Assembly (NCBI GenBank): GCA_002702065.1
Contig: NZXX01000009.1
Coordinates: 372,001-436,000, forward strand
DNA: 64,000 nucleotides
Direction of reading: 5' to 3'
Source: Anaerolineaceae bacterium
Lineage (GTDB): Bacteria > Chloroflexota > Anaerolineae > Aggregatilineales > Phototrophicaceae
Part shown: piece by piece, positions 60,780 to 64,000 of the stretch
How the letters are laid out: each line of letters opens with the position of its first letter
Position numbering within the stretch: position 1 is the stretch's first letter
Notes under the pieces: generated by a model
What the model saw: only the letters and a program-made list of their open reading frames with translations
What the model was told of the DNA's origin: nothing
Databases searched by the model: none
Position numbers and translations under genes: made by a program

Positions 60780-62480
60780 CTATTCAAAGGTAACGGGTAA
60801 CAACCACAGCATATTTCCATCCAGTGCGGACAGGTTCCCGTGCATATACGTCAGCAGCGCCGCCGGGTTGGCGGTTTCGGCCACCTGCGGCACCATCGGT
60901 TTGGGCTTGTCCTGCATGACCACCGCCGGGACATGATCCGGCAAACCCGCCAGTTCCCGCGCCTTGTCGAGCGCCGCCCGCAGGTCACCGAGCTGGTCGA
61001 CCAGCCCATTTTCCAACGCCTGCTGCCCGGTCCACACCCGGCCACCGCCCACGGCGTCCACCGCTTCCAGCGACATATGGCGCCCTTCCGCCACCAGCCG
61101 GATAAACTGCTGGTAATTGTGCTCGATGCTGGCCCGCATCTGCGCCCGCTGCGGCTCGGTAAATGGGGCGGCATCGCTGAAGATGGTCGCGTTCGCCCCG
61201 CGTGTGAAGGTTAACCGGTTCATCTTGAGCTTCTCGAACAGGCCGCCGGTCACGGGCTTGCCCAGAATCACGCCGATTGAGCCGGTTATCGTGCCGGGCT
61301 GGGCGACAATCCAGTGGGCCGGGGTCGCCACATAATAGCCGCCGGACCCAGCGACCGCGTTCATATAAGCCACCACCGGGCGATCCTTCGCCAGTTCGCG
61401 CAGAGCCGACGTCATGGCATCCGCCGTGATTGCCGCCCCGCCGCCGCTTTCAATCCATAATACAACCGCTGCCGCCGCTTTGTCCTGCATCAGCGCGCGC
61501 CCCTGCCGCACCACAGTCAGGTCGCCCAACCGGCTGGCATCCAGAAACGGAATCGGAATATCGCCGGGCGGGCTGGCGCTTTCGCCGGGAATCATCATGC
61601 CCGTCAGCGGCAGCACCGCCACATATTTGTCGGATGCTTTGCGCCACTGACGCAGCAGCCTGTTTTTCGCGTCGTGCCAGGTCATCAGATGTTCCGCCTG
61701 CACATGCGCCGCCAATTGTTCCTCGTTGAGCACCGCGTCGATATAGCCCTGAGCCAGCGCGTCGTCGTCCAGATGCGGCGCGGTATCGATCATTGCCCGT
61801 ACTGCGTCCGCGGTCATGTCACGCCCGGCGGCGATGTCCTGCACCAGCATGTCAAAACGCGAATCGAGCAGCCAGTCCAGCTGCTGGCGGCCTTCCGGCG
61901 AAATATCGTCGCGTGTCAGGCTGTCGAAAGCGCCTTTGAAGGGGGTAATGGCGACCGAATCCATCTGCACGCCTACCGTTTCGAGGGCGCTGCGCAGAAA
62001 CGTCGCCTGCGAGACCAGCCCGGTGGTGTTGAGCGTGCCGCCCGGCTGCAACAGGATTTCGTCGCAGGCGCTGGCGACATAATAGGTAGCGTTGTCGTAA
62101 CCCTGCGCAAAGGCGATCACCCGCTTGCCGTTCTCACGCAGGCGCAGAATACTGTTCCGCAAGGTCTGTAAATCCGCCAGCGGCATGGCAAACCCGCGCA
62201 GATGCAGTATCACCCCCTGGGGGCGGGGGTCGGCTGCAATCTGCCGGAAGTAACGGTCGAGGTCAACCAAACTGGTGGGGGGTGCGCCGAAGATACGTTT
62301 GCGCAGCCAGCCACGCGACTCCGGCAGGGCGGGCATCGTGGCGGGCAGCACCATCAGGATATAATCCAGCTCCTTAAACCGCCCGCGCCGCCAGTTGCCG
62401 AACCGGAACCAGCCATACCGCAGCCCCCGCAGCGGGTTGATGTGCCACGAAGCAATCTTCTGCCGAAGCCGTTGGATCAT
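60780..62480 (-). CDS. sppA: Signal peptide peptidase SppA, two-domain type
   Basis: A 566-residue member of peptidase family S49, of the long two-domain type. The catalytic pair is visible: Lys182 in AITPFKGAFDSLTRDDIS of the N-terminal domain and Ser379 in NAVAGSGGYYVATP of the C-terminal domain, followed by TITGSIGVILGKP. There is no clear N-terminal membrane anchor, unlike the E. coli enzyme, so it may be cytoplasmic or peripheral, as in plant SppA1. It would degrade signal peptides or membrane protein fragments. The propeller gene follows in the same direction after 26 bases. Confidence 0.9.
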   Translation of the reverse strand: MIQRLRQKIASWHINPLRGLRYGWFRFGNWRRGRFKELDYILMVLPATMPALPESRGWLRKRIFGAPPTSLVDLDRYFRQIAADPRPQGVILHLRGFAMPLADLQTLRNSILRLRENGKRVIAFAQGYDNATYYVASACDEILLQPGGTLNTTGLVSQATFLRSALETVGVQMDSVAITPFKGAFDSLTRDDISPEGRQQLDWLLDSRFDMLVQDIAAGRDMTADAVRAMIDTAPHLDDDALAQGYIDAVLNEEQLAAHVQAEHLMTWHDAKNRLLRQWRKASDKYVAVLPLTGMMIPGESASPPGDIPIPFLDASRLGDLTVVRQGRALMQDKAAAAVVLWIESGGGAAITADAMTSALRELAKDRPVVAYMNAVAGSGGYYVATPAHWIVAQPGTITGSIGVILGKPVTGGLFEKLKMNRLTFTRGANATIFSDAAPFTEPQRAQMRASIEHNYQQFIRLVAEGRHMSLEAVDAVGGGRVWTGQQALENGLVDQLGDLRAALDKARELAGLPDHVPAVVMQDKPKPMVPQVAETANPAALLTYMHGNLSALDGNMLWLLPVTFE

Positions 62481-62565
62481 CGTCTACCCTTGCCACACCC
62501 GTGCCAACACAGGGTATCATTGTACTACCGTTCGGCCTGATTACACGGGGAAACGGCAAAGTCTC

Positions 62566-62997
62566 ATGAACGACAGCAGCACGTTATCACAGCTTGCAGA
62601 GCTGGCGCTGGTTGCCATCGTCGGGCTTGTCCTGTTTACCGCACTGGGGATATTCGCGGCGCACCGCACCCACACCTACCCGCGCCGCCGGGCCAGCTAC
62701 AGGCATCCATCGCTGTATTTCACCGGTCGCGGCACAGGTAATGTCGAAGCGGAAAGCCTGATCGAAAGCACTTACCGCATCGACTATCAGTTTTCCGGGG
62801 ATGTACTGGTCAAAATCGAACTGATCGAAACAGCTACCGGCAACAGTGATACGATCCTGCTCAAGAGTGGCAGCGGCACCGCCGGGTTTCGCGTGCAGCA
62901 CGCCGGGCACCATCGCCTGCACATCGAGCCGCTGCAAGAAGAAACCAGCTGGGAACTGAGCATTCAGCCCGTGGGGCAGGCGTCCGTGCGGGGCTGA
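62566..62997 (+). CDS. Single-pass membrane protein of unknown function
   Basis: A 143-residue protein. One N-terminal membrane helix (about 10-31, LALVAIVGLVLFTALGIFAA) is followed by a basic stretch (HRTHTYPRRRASYRH) and a beta-rich region of about 85 residues (LYFTGRGTGNVEAESLIEST, YQFSGDVLVKIELIE). The soluble part could lie on either side. No family is recognised. The ATG at 62566 is used; longer in-frame readings overlap the divergent sppA start and have no ribosome site. Confidence 0.7.
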   Translation: MNDSSTLSQLAELALVAIVGLVLFTALGIFAAHRTHTYPRRRASYRHPSLYFTGRGTGNVEAESLIESTYRIDYQFSGDVLVKIELIETATGNSDTILLKSGSGTAGFRVQHAGHHRLHIEPLQEETSWELSIQPVGQASVRG

Positions 62998-63019
62998 AAT
63001 ACCACAAAACGTGATCGGG

Positions 63020-63223
63020 TCAGCCAGCGTTGACAGCGCGTTTGAAAGCCGCCTTCGCCCCTTTTTCTACCCATTCAAAGCTCACCAGCTCCCACCCGGC
63101 GCGGCCATAGGTGTTTAGCCGATCGGTGAAAATGTCGGCATCGGCGTACAGGTCCGCTTCCTGGCTGGTGCTTTCCATATCCGTATCCTGAATAAAGACA
63201 ACCAGATATTCCCAAATCGGCAT
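63020..63223 (-). CDS. DUF4177-like small protein
   Basis: A 67-residue protein of the DUF4177 type. The family pattern is a first strand MPIWEYLVVFIQD, a helix and then LNTYGRAGWELVSFEWVEKG. It is a single small alpha/beta domain with no membrane part. The function is unknown. The gene lies between two genes with opposite senses, with 74 bases to acpS. Confidence 0.8.
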   Translation of the reverse strand: MPIWEYLVVFIQDTDMESTSQEADLYADADIFTDRLNTYGRAGWELVSFEWVEKGAKAAFKRAVNAG

Positions 63224-63297
63224 CGGTTTAGCTCCTGCATTGAGATGAGGTTTACTGCTTTTATTTTATGCCAGCCCGCTACCGTCGAGGATTAACG

Positions 63298-63657
63298 TCA
63301 CAGCGCCACCGCCACCGCCGACGCATGTTCGCGGGTATGCGTCAGGCTGATGTCCCACTGGGTGATGGACAGCTCATCGCTCACGCGGGCCGCCGCGCCG
63401 TGCAGATGCAGGGTGGGCCGTCCCCGGTGGTCGCAGCGAATTTCAATTTCGCGCCAGCTGACAACGCCGATGCCCGTACCCAATGCTTTGGCAACTGCTT
63501 CTTTGCCCGCCAGCCGCGCCGCCAGACGGTCGGGCCGGTCCTTACAGTCTTCGCGCTCGCCGGGTGTAAAAAAGCGGTTGAGGAAGCGCTCACCCAGACG
63601 GGCGATACCATTTTCCACTCGCTGAATTTCAATCAGATCAATGCCACAACGCAGCAT
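63298..63657 (-). CDS. acpS: Holo-[acyl-carrier-protein] synthase
   Basis: A 119-residue phosphopantetheinyl transferase that activates acyl carrier protein for fatty acid synthesis with coenzyme A and Mg2+. Conserved residues are Asp7 in GIDLIEIQRV and Glu53 in LAGKEAVAKALGTG, with RFFTPGE and a final DISLTHTREHASAVAVAL. Its length is that of the normal AcpS group. It is monocistronic here, unlike the operons with nnr or alr that are common elsewhere. Confidence 0.94.
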   Translation of the reverse strand: MLRCGIDLIEIQRVENGIARLGERFLNRFFTPGEREDCKDRPDRLAARLAGKEAVAKALGTGIGVVSWREIEIRCDHRGRPTLHLHGAAARVSDELSITQWDISLTHTREHASAVAVAL

Positions 63658-63835
63658 GGGTTACTCCTCAGTCAGCAGCCGGTTGGCCTGTGGTGATGTC
63701 ATCTGATCGAACCTCGCTGCGCGGCTGTCACAGATGAGCGTCTCCTCAGTATATAGCTTTCAGGCTCGACAATCGCCCCCCGGCGGTTAGAATTGGCGCT
63801 ACTTTTACCAGATGGGTGAGTGAGAGCGCAAGTTA

Positions 63836-64000
63836 ATGGGCCGCTGGATAACGGGTTTGTGCTGGGTCTTGTTCGTAACCGTCGCCGCCGCGGCACAGGA
63901 AAATGACCTGACCGCCGAAGACATTGTCATCCAAACAGAGGTCGATGCTTTTGGGCTGGAACAACCATTTGCGGTAGGGGTGCTGCGCAATCAGGGGGGC
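63836..64000 (+). CDS. Start of a secreted protein, cut by window edge
   Basis: An open frame runs from ATG 63836 to the window end (55 codons, no stop). It begins MGRWITGLCWVLFVTVAAAA and continues QENDLTAEDIVIQTEVDAFG, which gives a signal peptide with a cleavage site near AAAAQ, the same style as the other exported proteins in the window. The ribosome site is weak. Function cannot be judged from the fragment. Confidence 0.7.
   Translation, partial: MGRWITGLCWVLFVTVAAAAQENDLTAEDIVIQTEVDAFGLEQPFAVGVLRNQGG

Noticed and set aside
60780..62480. SppA with a lost catalytic lysine
   Set aside because: I first compared the wrong segment (residues near SACDEIL). The lysine of the dyad is in the later motif, PFKGAFDSLTRDD, and is present as Lys182.
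1..64000. CRISPR arrays, insertion sequences, integrases and rRNA genes
   Set aside because: No regularly spaced direct repeats, transposase or integrase motifs, or rRNA-like segments were seen. The 63-base repeats at 3879-4970 are coding.

Overview
The window is a gene-dense, GC-rich bacterial chromosome segment. The gene content suggests a member of the Chloroflexota, probably Anaerolineae-like; this is inferred, not proven by a marker gene. The pointers are a giant serine/threonine kinase joined to a STAND ATPase, WD40 repeats and an SH3b domain; many secreted LysM and SH3b proteins; threonine/proline-rich anchored proteins; a class D-type sortase; nucleoside/sugar-type ABC permeases of unusual length; and short GTAGGGGCG-type palindromes scattered between genes. 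No rRNA, tRNA, CRISPR array, integrase or insertion sequence was seen.

Layout. 1-15 kb is dominated by envelope and signalling genes: a LysM protein, the 2166-residue kinase, a GlsB-type membrane protein, an MFS exporter, two paralogous single-pass proteins, a PpiC-type foldase lipoprotein, a FrnE-like DsbA protein and two cysteine-bearing LysM proteins. 15-26 kb is mixed metabolism: an enolase-superfamily sugar-acid dehydratase, a metallophosphoesterase, an SH3b protein, a Uma2 nuclease, two APH-fold kinases, OsmC, an Hsp70-family ATPase and an aldo/keto reductase. 26-31 kb is a three-gene BMP/Nup-type ABC importer (ATPase plus two permeases) without a binding protein in view. 31-36 kb has an ICMT-like methyltransferase, a mannose-6-phosphate isomerase and a DrrAB-type exporter.

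36-42 kb is an accessory cluster of small stress-type genes: three DHFR/RibD-like reductases, SRPBCC proteins, an ArsR repressor with a clear promoter and operator, an AraC regulator and a DUF1801 protein. It also holds an alpha/beta-hydrolase remnant. 42-50 kb carries a TM0106-type Fe-S nuclease, an RDD protein, a sortase with a small membrane partner, a Crp/Fnr regulator beside a two-cluster ferredoxin, a cupin and a BCP peroxiredoxin. 50.5-52.1 kb is an arsenic methylation unit (arsR, arsM and a small companion) with two inverted-repeat operators.

52-56 kb holds the least understood genes: a bacterial PH-domain protein, a 631-residue protein of unknown function, a HExxH protein with the N-terminal motif found in proteins of extracellular contractile injection systems, and a zinc-ribbon-like/TIR fusion. 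57-64 kb contains a berberine-bridge-type flavoenzyme, a dihydroflavonol-reductase-like SDR, a secreted propeller protein, a two-domain SppA, a DUF4177 protein, AcpS and the start of a secreted protein cut by the window edge.
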